Source: Rhodosporidiobolus odoratus
Taxonomy: Eukaryota; Basidiomycota; Microbotryomycetes; Sporidiobolales; Sporidiobolaceae
Direction of reading: 5' to 3'
Assembly (NCBI GenBank): GCA_034387635.1
Contig: JAOANU010000012.1
Coordinates: 496,001 to 560,000 of the forward strand
Length of the DNA stretch: 64,000 nt
In this document: positions 35,558-46,913 of the stretch, one piece after another
Position numbering within the stretch: the stretch's first letter is position 1
How the letters are laid out: each line of letters starts with the position of its first letter
Made by a program: the position numbers and the translations under genes
The notes under the pieces: model-generated
What the model was told of the DNA's origin: nothing
What the model saw: only the letters and a program-made list of their open reading frames with translations
Databases searched by the model: none

Positions 35558-36150
35558 TCAGACTTGAAGGACAAGCTGCAACCAGTGGGACCGTCGATAG
35601 AGATCAAACGACGTCGGCTGGACGACATCCTCTTTCCCACCCCGCCAAAAGTGGTAGAAGCGGTGGCGCCGGTACTCTTTACATATCTACAACGTGACGC
35701 GACAGTGTCTGTGTGGTCTGCTGTCGAATGACACTTCTCCTCCTCCTCGCTGCTCATCGAAAGATTGCCCCAATCACTCACGCTTCCTGGTGCGAGCGGC
35801 GCGGGTTAGTACGCCACTTATAGCTGAGAAAGAAGTAGTACTGGGTACAGGCGTCTGGCCTGTTGCTGAGCTAGTGACGAGGGGGTTGTTTCCCCTCTCC
35901 CTCTTGGTCCGCTTCCCCATCCCCTCGACTCGACATTGCCGCTACGACACTGGGTCTGAATACTCGGGACAGACCGCCACGACTACTTGAGCGTGCACCG
36001 GACCTGCCCAACGTTCTACTTAGCACCGCCCGCTCGAACCGCCCTCCTCCTCTTCGCATCTGTGCCGACTCCGGCGGGTGGTCTGCAAGGCCCCTCGGCG
36101 TACATCGTTGCCCGTCCTCCTCGCGCATAAGCCCGACCACCGCCTGGCGC
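35558..36150. other. Divergent promoter region of DAP1-like and DHHC genes
   Basis: 593 bp. Short overlapping ORFs are present but none has coding character. The start of the DAP1-like gene is uncertain, so part of 35558-35790 could be its first exon or leader. Confidence 0.5.
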
Positions 36151-38326
36151 ATGCTCGACTGCCAACTCGACCACAACGGACAACCTGACCCGAAGAAACA
36201 AATAAAGATGCCGAGGATTATTGGCATTCGAGAGCACATGGAGATACAGCGAGTGAAGCAAATGGAAAAGACGGGACCGGACGGATGGGTGCAGCGCAAA
36301 TGTGAGCCTAAATCCCTTTCCGATTTCCCGGAGGTTATGCTGACAGCTTGCTTGGGCAGTCGCGGTTGGGGTGGTCGCTTGCGTTTTCGGTTATTCGTAT
36401 TATGTTTACGTGGTGCGATTATGTGTGCCTATGATCAGGATGGAAGATAGTCGGCTCGGAGGACGAAGTCAAGGCCGTTCGTTATTCCTTCTGCTGTTTC
36501 CGATGGCGTGCCCTGACACAGTCTCCCGTTAAGTCGCCTATCTCGTTATCTATCACTTCCTCTTCGTCATGTTCGTCTGGACGTACATAGTGGCAATAAC
36601 AACCTCACCCGGATACGCTCGAGATGTTCGTTTCGTTTCGTTTTCTTTCCTACCACTCGAGCACTGACCGAACCGATGCCTGTGCAGTGTGTCCCGCAGA
36701 CGGATCCGCCAGCCGAAGATGCCGAGTACATCACCGTCGCCGGACCAGCCTTCCACGAGCAGCCACTCTCGCCCCGTCCACACACGACAGAGGAGGATCT
36801 GCATGAAACAGAAAGGGGAGGAGACCCGCAAGAAGCACTTGAGATGGTCGAGCGGCGCCAATCGCTATTGGCACATCGGGATGAAGCGGACAGAATCGCT
36901 GAGTCTGCACCTACTGCTGGAGCTTTTGGACCTGGTTGGGGTACGGCGCTCACCATTGCCGATCCCGCTCTCGACCCCGCCACCTTTCCTTCTTCCTCTT
37001 CACCGTCTTCCGACCCTTCGTCGACTACCGCTACGTCGCCTGACGAGCGAGGAAGATCTCAGTCCGCTGCATCGTCGGCCACGCGGGCTCCCAGCCTCAC
37101 CTTCCCACCCAAAGCGCATCTCCTCAATTCTGCTTCGAGCCCGCACGACAAGCTGTCTACCTCCCCACCTGCATCCGATGCCCACGCCACTACCATCCGC
37201 CCCTCACACGACTCTGCAGCACCTTCCTACCTCAACTTCCCCGAGCCGAACGAGGACTACGAGTTGCCGAAACGAATGAAGGTGGAGAGGATACCGCAGA
37301 AGGTACCAATATTGACGGAACACTATAGGTATGATACGAGGGAAGGGTTGTTGAGGCCGTTTCGCAGTCACCGGTGTCGACATTGTGCGGCTGTTGTCCT
37401 CAGTGCGTTCTCATTCGACCATCGGCAGGAGAGCTAGGCTGACTCTCGTCACTCGGTACAATCGGTACAGAGATGGATCATCACTGTCCCTGGGTAGGTA
37501 GCTGCGTAGGCGCACGCAACTACAAGTACTGTTCGTCCTCGTTTGGTCACCATCCGGTTTAAATCCCCCAATGCTGACTTCTTCATGTATCGCTTGCTCC
37601 GGCAGTCTACAACTTTCTCCAGTACTCGTCCACCTACTGCCTCTTCGTCTTCCTCACCCTCATCATCGCGCAAACCCTCCCCCTCGGCACTTTCGACACA
37701 CCCTCTCGTCCGTATCCCGGCATCGACGGCCAACAAATCGCCATCATCGCCATTTCCTTCCTCTTCTACCTCTTTACAGGCTCCCTCTTCTTTGCTCATA
37801 CAAGACTCATCCTGCGCAATATGACGACGATTGAAGAGATCTCGATGAATAGGATGAAGCAGAGGGAGAGGACTTCGCTGAATACTGCTTACGGTTTCTG
37901 GGCTTGGGGGTAAGCTCTTCCTTCTACCTTTCCTTCCATCCCTTATTCGCTTCGCACGTCTCACCGCTGACTTCGCATCGCCCTGCCTTCTGCAGATCCA
38001 AGCGCGCAACGCGACGAGAATGGGACAAACGATGGGGTCGGCATGGGAAAGAGGGGAACTTGTGGTGGCTCGGCTCAAAGCGGGCCAACTGGGAAGCAGC
38101 AATGGGCCAGGACAAGCTACCATGGTTCTGTACGTGATGCATTCGCGCTTCCTTGTCCAACTTTCTTCTTTTCTCCTGGCCTTGCTTACAAGCCTGATCA
38201 CTTTGCGCAGTCCCAATACCGGCTAGCCCCAAACCAGATGACGGTCTGTCCTATCCACCGAATCCGCGGTTCAGCAAGGAAGGCTTTTGGCTGCCAAGGC
38301 GGGAATGGCCGCAGGAGTTGCGATGA
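36151..38326 (+). CDS. DHHC protein S-acyltransferase with depleted zinc cysteines
   Basis: Four membrane segments are recognisable: [19 protein letters not shown], then [20 protein letters not shown] with SPGYARD, then [20 protein letters not shown], then [19 protein letters not shown]. The catalytic core [20 protein letters not shown] follows TM2 after an unusually long (about 200 residue) Ser/Pro-rich insertion. The TTxE motif ([11 protein letters not shown]) lies after TM4. DHHC enzymes palmitoylate cytosolic Cys residues at Golgi, vacuole or plasma membrane. Odd point: just before DHHC the sequence is HYRYDTREG...[17 protein letters not shown], where most family members have a Cys-x2-Cys pair at the first position and a Cys at the AAV position. 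Exon 2 has more than one possible donor (36440-36470). Start at 36151 or 36208; stop TGA 38324-38326. Confidence 0.85.
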
Positions 38327-38986
38327 TGCGGCGAGAAGGGGTTTTGCTGAGGTTCGTGCTAACTTACGTGCAGTTCGTTGTTGTACTAGTCATCGCAGTC
38401 TTCTGCACTTCATGCCATATGGCTTTGCTGTCTTTGACCGCTCGAGAAAAAGAGACCAGTCGACGCGTCGGTTCAGAACAATTTTCGCGGGCGCTTTCTC
38501 CCGTCGTTCGTGTTGACGGAGGACGGAGGTAGGAGAGGATAGAAGTGTAGGGGTAGAATAGGTGAGACTGTTTGGGTTAGCGGTCTTCTAGACCGACTGG
38601 CGCTTCTGGGACGAGAGGAGTCCGCGGCCGGGCGCAAGCCAGGGGAGGCAAACAGGGGAGGAGGGTGGGAAAGCTGCGGTTAGGGGAGGAGGGCGGGTTT
38701 ACGAAACTTGCTCTGTTCGCTGCGTACGCTTTTGGAAGTTTCCTGACTCGGCGAGAGAAGCGAGCCGAGAAGTGTGAGGGCGAGGAGGAAGACGTCGCGG
38801 AGAGCGCAACTATCTCGCTTCGCTCGACAGGAAGGACTAGCTGTAGATAGCCTGCTAGACGGGTCCTTTGCTCTCTTTGGTTTGCGCCCGCGCGGGATTA
38901 TCAGGGCCGCTCGAACAACCTACTATTCCCTTATATCCCCTTATATGGTCAGCTAGCTAGTTTGCGATGTAATGCCCTATATATGC

Positions 38987-38996
38987 CCTTGTAAGG
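38987..38996. repeat. CCTTRTAAGG motif, copy 1 (CCTTGTAAGG)
   Basis: Left island copy of a near-palindromic 10-mer found twice in each AT-rich flank of the transposase/DUF6532-like pair. Confidence 0.6.
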
Positions 38997-39080
38997 CTGC
39001 TGAGGGCAATTATGGCTGCCACCCACCTTTTTTGCTGAGGCCGTACCTTTTTTCTTCCTTTTTGGCCCAAGAAGGTCATC

Positions 39081-39095
39081 TAAGGCCTTATAAGG
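39081..39095. repeat. TAAGGCCTTATAAGG, inverted partner at 46617-46631
   Basis: Contains the perfect palindrome CCTTATAAGG (39086-39095). The full 15-mer matches the reverse complement of 46617-46631 exactly. Confidence 0.75.
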
Positions 39096-39353
39096 AAATT
39101 CTTCCTGACCTCTAATACCCCGTGCGCGCTTTGCCGAACCCTCAGTAATGTAGGTGCTCCCTACATGGACTCGCTGCGAGAGTCGGAGCCTGCTCAGAGC
39201 AAGTTGAGGCGAGAGAGACGAGGGAAAAGAGTGATTAGATCTAGACTACCTTTGCCTACCTAATGATCATTAGCTACGCGGGACTTGGCGATTTTCGCTC
39301 GCTCTCTCTCTCGCTCTTCACCTCATTGCGGCATCAACCAGGCTACGTTGTTT

Positions 39354-42300
39354 ATGAAACCCTGCCGGTGCGGAAAGAGCTTTCCGACAGCTCGCGCCTT
39401 CGCTGCGCACCAGAAAGGCTGCTCGCGCCAGTCCACCCGTCCCCCCACATCCGCCGAACCTCCCCCTCCTGCCGCTCCGCCTCCAAGTCTACCGCGAATA
39501 GCAGGTTACGAACCGCTCCCAAAGAGGGCTCGTCCAGCCTTCAGTCCGCCGTCACCAGCTGTTGCCGCCGCCGCGCCTCGTCCACCCCTCGTCCCTTGTC
39601 CGCCCAATCGATCGTCTTCAGCAGAGGCAACCAGCGGCACATGCACCGCGGTATCGGGAGATGGACAGCCAGAACCCTCCGACAGCCGCTGTCAGGACAA
39701 AGGGCCAAGATGGGAGGAGGACATGGGCGGTATGGACCAGCAGGATTTTGACATGGACGTCCCAGGCGCGATTGACGGGATGATGGCGGATCGGGGAGGC
39801 GCGCAAGACGAGCCTGATGCAGCGGAAGACCGCGGTCCGTCCAAATTCTCGCATCTCTTGACAACCACTGCCAGCTCAATGTCCTTTTTCTTCGCAGGCA
39901 AATCTCCCACTCCCCGACGCCGCTCTCCGTCGCCGATCATCCACCCTGTCCACACCATCGAGATCCATTACGAAGACAAGACCGGCTTTCCTTCGGTCAT
40001 CATTGAACCGACCGCCGACAATCCTCGGCCTTCCTTTTTCAACTGTACTCCCACCCTCCCTCCCAGCGACAAGCCTGCTTCTCCTCGCTCACCCGAGTTT
40101 GGCAAGCATCCTTGGTCTCCGTTCCCTTCCCTCAGCCATGCCCACATCGCCAAAGCGGTCGTCGAGTACAACATGCCCGGAGAGCAAGCCAAAGAGGTTT
40201 TGGCTTGCCATTTCAACCCGACAGTCCATTCGGATTCGCTGCAGCCTATGAGTCACGATCAGCTTATCAAGCTACTCGACAAGTACGACGACAATCCGGT
40301 GCGCATATCTCGCTTCTTCTTTCTTTGTCCTTCGCCCATCATTCCTTCTTTTCGCAGTTCATTTGTTACGACCTTGAGCATGTCGAGAACGGCAAGACGT
40401 ATTCCGCCAAGCACTATCAACGCAAACTGCGCCCTATCATCGAGCATCTCGTAGCGGATGTACGCGCTGCGCGGTGGATCAGATGGGGCGCGGAAAAGTG
40501 GTATGTTTGGCTGGAGAATGGCGAGAAGGAGAGGGTATATGGGGAGTTCACCTCGGGAGACTGCGCTTGGGAGATGAGTGTACGTCACGTGTCCGCTACC
40601 GTGCTCTTCCGCTCCAACCCTTCTCTTCCCGCAGGAGACCCTCGGTTCCGGCGAATATGCCCTCTTCATGACCCTCTTCATCGATGCCGCAAATGCTACC
40701 AACTTTGCCGGGTCTGCAAGTATCTACCCGGTCACGTGGTGGACTGGTAGTGTCTCTCAGCAAGGGCGGGTTGCGGGCAGTCTGGGCGGCGTTCAGCTGC
40801 TCGCTTTTCTACCTATTGTGCGTGCAAATAACCTCTTTTACCTCTTGACGGATTACCAACTGCTCTGCTCTGCTGCAAGCTTCCTGCTTCGATGCTAGCC
40901 GACGTGCCCGGCGTAGCATCGGACCGCATCAAGGCCAGTATCGACAAACAAGCCCGGCTTATCCTTATCAAAGCCATCTCGCGACTTATGTTTGTCGGTC
41001 TCATTGTCTCCGATCCCCTCGGCATCGAGCGACGTATCCGGCCTCTCCTTGGCTGCCAAGCTCTCGACTATCAAGAAGCGTTCGTTCTCATCTCCCTTTT
41101 CCCCTCTTCTACCTCAGTCTGCTTCTTCTGCAGCTAACCCACTCGTGTCCTCCTGTAGTGCCAAGTCGTTCTACTTGAGACAGAACCATGCGTGCGTGCC
41201 GTGCTACGAGCCGCTGAAAGACTGGGGCAACCTTCTCGGTCCTCCGTCTCGCCTTCGCACACCGGCCAATATGGAGGAAGTTTACGAAGAGATTCGAGAA
41301 GCGGGGCCCCGAGAGTCGGACAAGGAGCTTGTGCGAAAGAAGTACGGGGTGCATGGGGATGAGCAGGTATGCCTCGTTCCACCCCTCAATATCGTCCACC
41401 TTGACCTGACTCTTTGCCGACCCTGTCCATCCCAGACACCCTGGGCTACTCTGCCCAACAACTACAACCCCTACAGCTCTCGCTCCCTGGACACTCTCCA
41501 CGAGGTTTGTCTAGCTCGGTGTCCTGCGCCCTCGCTGCTGACCCCAACTTCTGGTCTACAGAACGACAATGGCCTGTGGGGGTCTCACGTCCGCAAGATC
41601 GCTTTGGAAGAGATCCAGCGCTACCAAGCTCAAGGACTCAAGTTTCTTGCTGCTCGGTACGCTTAAACTCTACGCTCTTTATGCCGGTGCTTCTCAACCT
41701 CGCCTGACCCTTTTGCTGTAGGTACAAAGAACATCCCCACTTTCCCGAGCTTCGCAGTCTTCGCACCAAGGATGCCGCCAAAACTAGCTTTGCGGATGGC
41801 AATACAAACCGCGATTACCTCAAGGTGCGGTCCTTCTTCGCTTTGACCTTCTCAATTGACCGATTTCCTCTCCAGCTCGCCCCCATCTACCACCTTCACC
41901 TTCTGCCGGATGAGGTCGCCATAATCCTCCTCCCCCTTATGCGAGCTATCGCTCTCCGCCGAACCATCCTTGGTGGAAAAGCCATTGCTGAATCTCGCAT
42001 CCGGCTACTTGCCGAGATCCTCAACACCGTCGGTGAGAAGTGCAAGGTACATTCTCGCTTCTTCCTCAGTGCTCAAGGTATGTGCTCATGTGGGCTCCAA
42101 CACCCTCAGGAACTTACTGCGTACGACCGAAGGCGTTTCGATGAGCCTGGCCAACCTGACTGGCCAGGAGCGAAATGGTACCGCAAATCTCCGCAAGAGT
42201 GGCGATGGCCCAAATTTCACATACTCAAGCACGATCTGCAGACGTGAGCTTTTCATTACCCTCCCTCGCTTCCCCTCTCCCCTATCCTAGTACCTTAACT

Positions 42301-43348
42301 GACTGAGCCCTTTTGGTCTCGATAGCATCCGATATCTTGCCGCTCCCACGCACAGGGATACCAGGCAAGGTGAGGGAGAACATGTTAGGCTAAAGAAGCT
42401 TTACCGTAGTACCAACAAGCAGGAGGTGGAGGGTCAAGTGAGCCCACGACTCCCTTGCTCTTCCCCTCGTTCTCACTCTTGTCCGTCCTGTAGATGGTCA
42501 AAGCCTACAACCGCAGCGTCACCTACTCGCGCATTGTCAATAACATCAACAACGCCTATCCTGGCATCAACGACGACGACGAGCTCCTTCACTTCGCCCC
42601 GAAACCCGTACCTTCTCAACTTTACGACCCACTCCCCGATTCCAGATATGCAACTGTATCGTCTGTTCTCGCCGCCCTGCCGCAGTCCTATCCCTCTCCT
42701 CGCAAGTTTGAGGAGCGGCTACGCATCTTTGTCCGCGATTGGATCGAAAACAACGGTGCAACCCATCATCAAGCGGTCAACAGCATCTCCTCGTTCCCCA
42801 ACGTCAGGAATCTACCAGTACGTCCTCTCAGTCCTCTCTCCGCTCCTATACCGAGAACCCATGCCCCACCGCAGTTCCGACCATACTCCCGCCTTGATGT
42901 GGTTCACTACACTTCTGGTGACTTTTCGTGGAACCGCGCCATTCTTCGGCACAACGAGACCCGCAACGACGCCGTACTCATCCGCCGAGACGGAGATACT
43001 ATCATCGGAACAGTTCTTGGCCTTTTTGGGCTCTCCTACCAGTCTCAAACCTTTCCCATCGCCCTCATCCGCCCTTTCACCCCTTTCCCTAAACGCGACA
43101 TCTATGGCAACATTCCGCTTCAAGCCGCCGATTCCTCCGACGCTATCTTCATAGAGGTTAAGCACATCGAGCGACCGGCGCTTATACAGCGGATTGAGGT
43201 GGAAGTGCTCGTCGAGGAGAAGGGCGGCAAAAAGGGCAAGGCTGTCCAGGCACCCAGGGTACTCGAGCAGTTCTACCTCAACGACACGGTAGACATTGAT
43301 ATCTATTACGCTTTTGCGGAGGTGCCGGGGGCGGAGGAGACGAGTTGA
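39354..43348 (+). CDS. Plavaka-family transposase (intact, multi-intron)
   Basis: The protein begins MKPCRCGKSFPTARAFAAHQ with a C-terminal Cys, a C2H2-like finger as seen at the start of basidiomycete Plavaka transposases. After a Ser/Pro-rich, acidic linker come family blocks: FICYDLEHVENGKTYS; WVWLENGEKERVYGEF-type sequence; ALFMTLFIDAANATNFAGSA then IYPVTWW (matching the usual DKT..TNFSGDK..YPVYL block, with Asp kept); VQLLAFLPI; AKSFYLRQNHACVPCYEPL (CPxC-type); LWGSHVRKIALEEI; and FHILKHDLQTIRYLAAPTH followed by GEGEHVRLKKLYRSTNKQE, the late block with a conserved Glu. The reading frame is open through roughly ten introns, all with sensible GT...AG borders, and ends at TGA 43346-43348, about 1,000 residues. 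An open frame with many introns suggests either a recently active element or domestication. The ATG at 39354 is the first in this frame. Confidence 0.83.
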
Positions 43349-43754
43349 AGGGGAAACGTGGGCTGAACTCGAGTTTGAGAAGGTTCCACTTAAGGTCTGT
43401 TTTCCCCCTGCCTTTGATACCTTTGCGTTGTTTCTCCCGCTCACCACCATCTCCATCGCAGAGTCAAGCTATACTACACCACCTGAACCTTCTATAGCGT
43501 CATGAGCGTCTGACCATTTTGCCTTCTCGCTATTGCGGTAAGCTGCTTTGCAGGCAGATTCACTTGCCTCGCTACTTGCGAGATCTATAGTACTCCAAGC
43601 AGACCTGTCTGCCAAGAGAGCGAGACTTCTGCGCGCGAGCGACCTCAGACTCCTTCGCTGTTTTGCCTCTTTCCTTTCTTCACTTCGCTAGTGTGCAAAT
43701 CCAGCTTCCCTGCGCTTCTTTACTGCTACATAGCTTCATCAGTACTACTGGATC
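43349..43754. other. Spacer between the transposase and the DUF6532-like gene
   Basis: 406 bp, C/T-rich near 43400-43460 and 43650-43740, consistent with a short promoter and leader for the next gene. No ORF of coding character. Confidence 0.6.
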
Positions 43755-46283
43755 ATGGTGCGTGTAGCGATTCTTGCCCCATTGTCCTCGTTCACCACTG
43801 CTGACCCTCTTCTTTCGGATAGGCCGACGCCGATACACGCGTCCTTATTCAGCAATTGGAGAAGGAAGTAGCGGACTCTCGCAAGATCATTCGTCAGTAT
43901 GAACGCTCGGGCGGGAAAGGAGGCAGAAAGAGGAGGGGTGGCTTCGGGGAGGGGAGCAACGAAGAGGAGGAGGAGGAGGAGGAAGACGATGTGCAGAACA
44001 AGGGCAAGAAGCGACGCACATCGGCAGAGGACGAGGAGGCGAAGGCTTTGAGAGTGGGAGCAAGTAAGGTGGTGGTGCAGGTGGATCTATGTACGCTATT
44101 CTGTCTTCCGCAGATTTTGCTGTTCGGCTGTTACGCTGACGATTCCCCGCCACCCGGTCTTCCCTTCTACAGTCTTCTCTGCCGGTGCTCCTGCCTTCAA
44201 TGTCGACCTCAACCCCGCCTACATCAAGACTAAATCCATTCTGACCTTCGGTCAGGAAGGAGGAGAAGACGAACTGGAAGAGCCCTCGGCCCAATGGGAA
44301 ACCGAGGAGGAGGATATTCGTGCCAACCGTGTCGGAGACGATGCTTGGGCGGCTATGTCCGCGCCTGCTAGGAGGACGGAGGAGAACAAGCTCAAGAAGG
44401 AGTTCAAGAGGGAGAGAGCGGCTAGGGACGAGTTCGACGCCGTTTTTGGCGTGGTCAAAGCACCGTATAACCAGCGCCTTCTCCTGAGCAAAGTGCAGAC
44501 GACTGTATATTCCGCTTCCCCGACCTGAGCCCCCAAGCAGAGCGACACTGACTTTCTGCGTCCATTTACAGATTACCGGTGAAGCCAACAAGTTCCGCAA
44601 CTCCTCGATGCGCAAGGTAATCGAGAATCACGCCAAGATCTGGAAGGGGATTGAGGTCGGTGACGACGATGCTTGCAAGAAAGCGCTGGAAGGGGATGCC
44701 TTTGTCTACCCGTGAGCGATCTTCTCTACCTTCTTTCTCTCCGACACCTGACTTGACACGACTCGAACACCCGCAGGGACGGCGAGGTGCCGAAGAATTC
44801 GACGAAGCGGGCCAATATCATGATGGAGGGACCCGTGACCAGGGTACGTCAACTTCTCGGCTGCCATACTGACTTGCTTCTACCTTGCTCGGCAGATTGC
44901 TGGCTGATCTGTCGTTTTCCTTTCCTCGGTTGAGAACACCGCAGGTGCTTCAGGTGGTTCTGTATGGACCCGAGTCGATTGATCGGACCCCGCCTTACCC
45001 GGAGCGCAAAGCAACGGTAGGAATCAATATGGGGTTGACCGAAGTAACACCGAGGATGGCCGCAATGGCGCAGACTATGGTGCGTGTGGACGGGTCTAGC
45101 ACTCACGAGCCGCTTGCCACGGCTATTATACCACTGACAACATGCTTTGTCGTCTTCTACTTCCTTTTCTACCTCCCTCCTCTTGTTCCTGCTCATCGCG
45201 CTCCCCACCCCTCCCTTCTTGGGCACTTCCCTGTGTCCAATACGCTGACTGTATGCCGCTTCCGACAGGCGTACGCCTCGATCGACAAGACCTCCTTCCC
45301 GCCCCCCATCAAAACCGCCACCTCGGACAACAGCCGCAAAATCAAGGCCAAGGGGAAAGACAAGGATGTGCCGGAGTTCACCGAAGAAAGATACGGCGGG
45401 TATTATGAGAAGACGGTAAAGAACCTTGAGTACCTTGCGGGGAAGAAGTTGGGAGCCGCGCTGTACGAGAGGTGCGTGATGTCCCTTCTCTCCCTCTCTG
45501 CCACACAAGGTTGCTTGATGGGCGTCAAAGTTATTCCGTGCTGTAGCCGCCTACGGTTCAGGGCCTTGCTGACGACGCCTGACTTTTAGGCTGTCAAAGA
45601 TCGTTCCCCAGAAAGGCTTGAACGACCGTTCCTCGAAGACGGACTCGAACGCGCAAGCAATTCAGGACCGCCTCTTCGTCGACTTTGCCGACTCCGAAGA
45701 CGAGGACGACGAGGAGTATGCTGCCAGGGCAGCCCGCCTGGGGCCGGATGAGGTGCGTCTGTTTTGTTGCGCTGACATCCTGGAAGACGGGACAAGCGCG
45801 AAGGCGACAGGATTGCGTTCTCTGCCGGTATGGCAGCATACACTGACATTATCATTCGATAACGCACAGGAGTCTGATCAAGAAACTTGACACATTCGAG
45901 CGCGCTTTCGAAAGAAGGAATGCTTTGGTAAGTCTGTTCGCTCGTCTGGCCCTCATTACAATCGTCCGCGGCTGGACCCCACGTGGACATAGCAGACTGG
46001 CTCTGACGTTGGGCTCTCTCTCTTCTCCCTGTGGTTCCGCAGATGTGCTTGCCAAGGAGGACCGAGAATAGGTGCGTCTTATTTCCGTTCTGCCCCCACC
46101 CTCTTTTTCTTTCTCGTTCACTATGGCTGATATAGGCAGTCGTATTGCTGCCTCCCTCCAGCCTTTTTCACCTTTGTATCGTACGAACGGGATAAGCGAG
46201 AGGGATATGAGGAGGAGCGGGAGGAGAGACGAGCGCCGGCTTTCGAGTATTATACAAGCGTGACAAGGGGGCGCAAGGGCTAA
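43755..46283 (+). CDS. Acidic coiled-coil protein with DUF6532-like region
   Basis: The likely first coding exon is only ATG (43755-43757), then ATG|gtgcgt...gatag|GCC GAC, giving MADADTRVLIQQLEKEVADS and a short coiled coil, a Lys/Arg stretch (GGRKRRGG), and an acidic run of Glu/Asp. The middle (KVQTTITGEANKFRNSSMRK, GDAFVYPDGEVPKN, VLQVVLYGPESID, LTEVTPRMAAMAQTMAYASI, FTEERYGGYYEKTVKNLEYL) has the order of blocks I associate with DUF6532, a basidiomycete domain of unknown function. The 3' end is less sure: a stop is possible at 45890, but a 17-nt microexon (about 45821-45837) would put SLIKKLDTFERAFERRNAL and FVSYERDKREGYEEEREERR in frame and end at TAA 46281-46283. The gene lies head-to-tail behind the transposase and inside the same AT-rich brackets, so it may be a second element-encoded protein. 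Confidence 0.7.
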
Positions 46284-46461
46284 TAGACACCTTCCTCTAT
46301 CTTCTGCTCGAGTTCGACAGCGAGAGGGGCAATGGGAAGCGAAAAGCGCAACGAGAAAGAAAATCCCCTTTTCTTCTATTTTCCCTCGCTTTGTTCTACT
46401 ATTCCCGCGGTTGCCAGTTTTACGCTCTGGTGACCAAAATGCGCAAGGATGCCATCATTCG

Positions 46462-46471
46462 CCTTGTAAGG
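46462..46471. repeat. CCTTRTAAGG motif, copy 3 (CCTTGTAAGG)
   Basis: Right island copy; directly followed by GCCATCTATAGCT, which resembles in inverted form the sequence at 38839-38852. Confidence 0.6.
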
Positions 46472-46616
46472 CCATCTATAGCTGTCTTGAGCAAATTAGG
46501 CCATTTTTCTTACGCGGCGCCTTCGAAGGGAAACCATGCTCAAACAAAACAAACTTGTTATTGAGATAGCTTATAATCCATTCTAAGCTATTAAATGGGT
46601 TATGCAAGCTGGGTAC

Positions 46617-46631
46617 CCTTATAAGGCCTTA
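46617..46631. repeat. CCTTATAAGGCCTTA, inverted partner of 39081-39095
   Basis: Exact reverse complement of the left-island 15-mer; lies 27 bp inside the GCCCTGA at 46658-46664. Confidence 0.75.
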
Positions 46632-46913
46632 CTTGTGCAAGTATGGTCGGTCAGCCCGCCCTGACATTTATGCTCGATTCCTCGTCTTCCCTTCTCAGGA
46701 CCTCCGACTCGACCTCGCCCGACCTGTACAACCTCTCGCTGCTAGTGTACCGGCTTGCGCTGCCGCAGCTACGCCTACACTGCACTTGAAAGCCACGCCT
46801 CGTCTCCCCACAGCTCCCCTGTGATCCGTCGGTCGATTCCTCATCCGACCAGGAGGACTCGCTGTTTTAGCTTGCCCCTGTCTCCCTCGATTGAGGTGAA
46901 ATAGCCTGTCACC

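Larger units (their letters stand above)
38327..39353. other. Non-coding region with an AT-rich island, left flank of the transposon-like segment
   Basis: About 38880-39120 is much more AT-rich than the rest of the window and contains CCCTTATATCCCCTTATATGG (38927-38947 region), CCTTGTAAGG (38987-38996) and TAAGGCCTTATAAGG (39081-39095). The flanks 38540-38860 and 39120-39350 are of ordinary composition. No gene is supported. Confidence 0.7.
38839..46670 (+). mobile_element. Candidate Plavaka-type DNA transposon or domesticated remnant, boundaries approximate
   Basis: A Plavaka-family transposase gene and a second gene on the same strand are bracketed by two AT-rich islands (38880-39120 and 46430-46640). 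Each island holds one CCTTGTAAGG and one CCTTATAAGG. The 15-mer at 39081-39095 reappears in inverted orientation at 46617-46631. Weaker inverted pairs are 38839-38852 with 46470-46483 (12 of 14 matching) and TCAGGGC at 38901 with GCCCTGA at 46658. No clean terminal inverted repeat with a target-site duplication could be identified, so the borders are a guess and the element may be immobile. Confidence 0.4.
46284..46913. other. Non-coding region with an AT-rich island, right flank of the transposon-like segment
   Basis: 46430-46640 is AT-rich, with CCTTGTAAGG at 46462-46471, stretches such as CAAACAAAACAAACTTG, and the inverted 15-mer at 46617-46631. After about 46660 composition returns to normal and the C/T-rich leader of the next MFS gene begins. 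Confidence 0.7.

Noticed and set aside
38901..46664. TCAGGGC and GCCCTGA as definite terminal inverted repeats
   Set aside because: Only 7 bases match exactly, about 14 of 20 beyond that, and the flanking bases show no matching target-site duplication. Kept only as weak support for the element.
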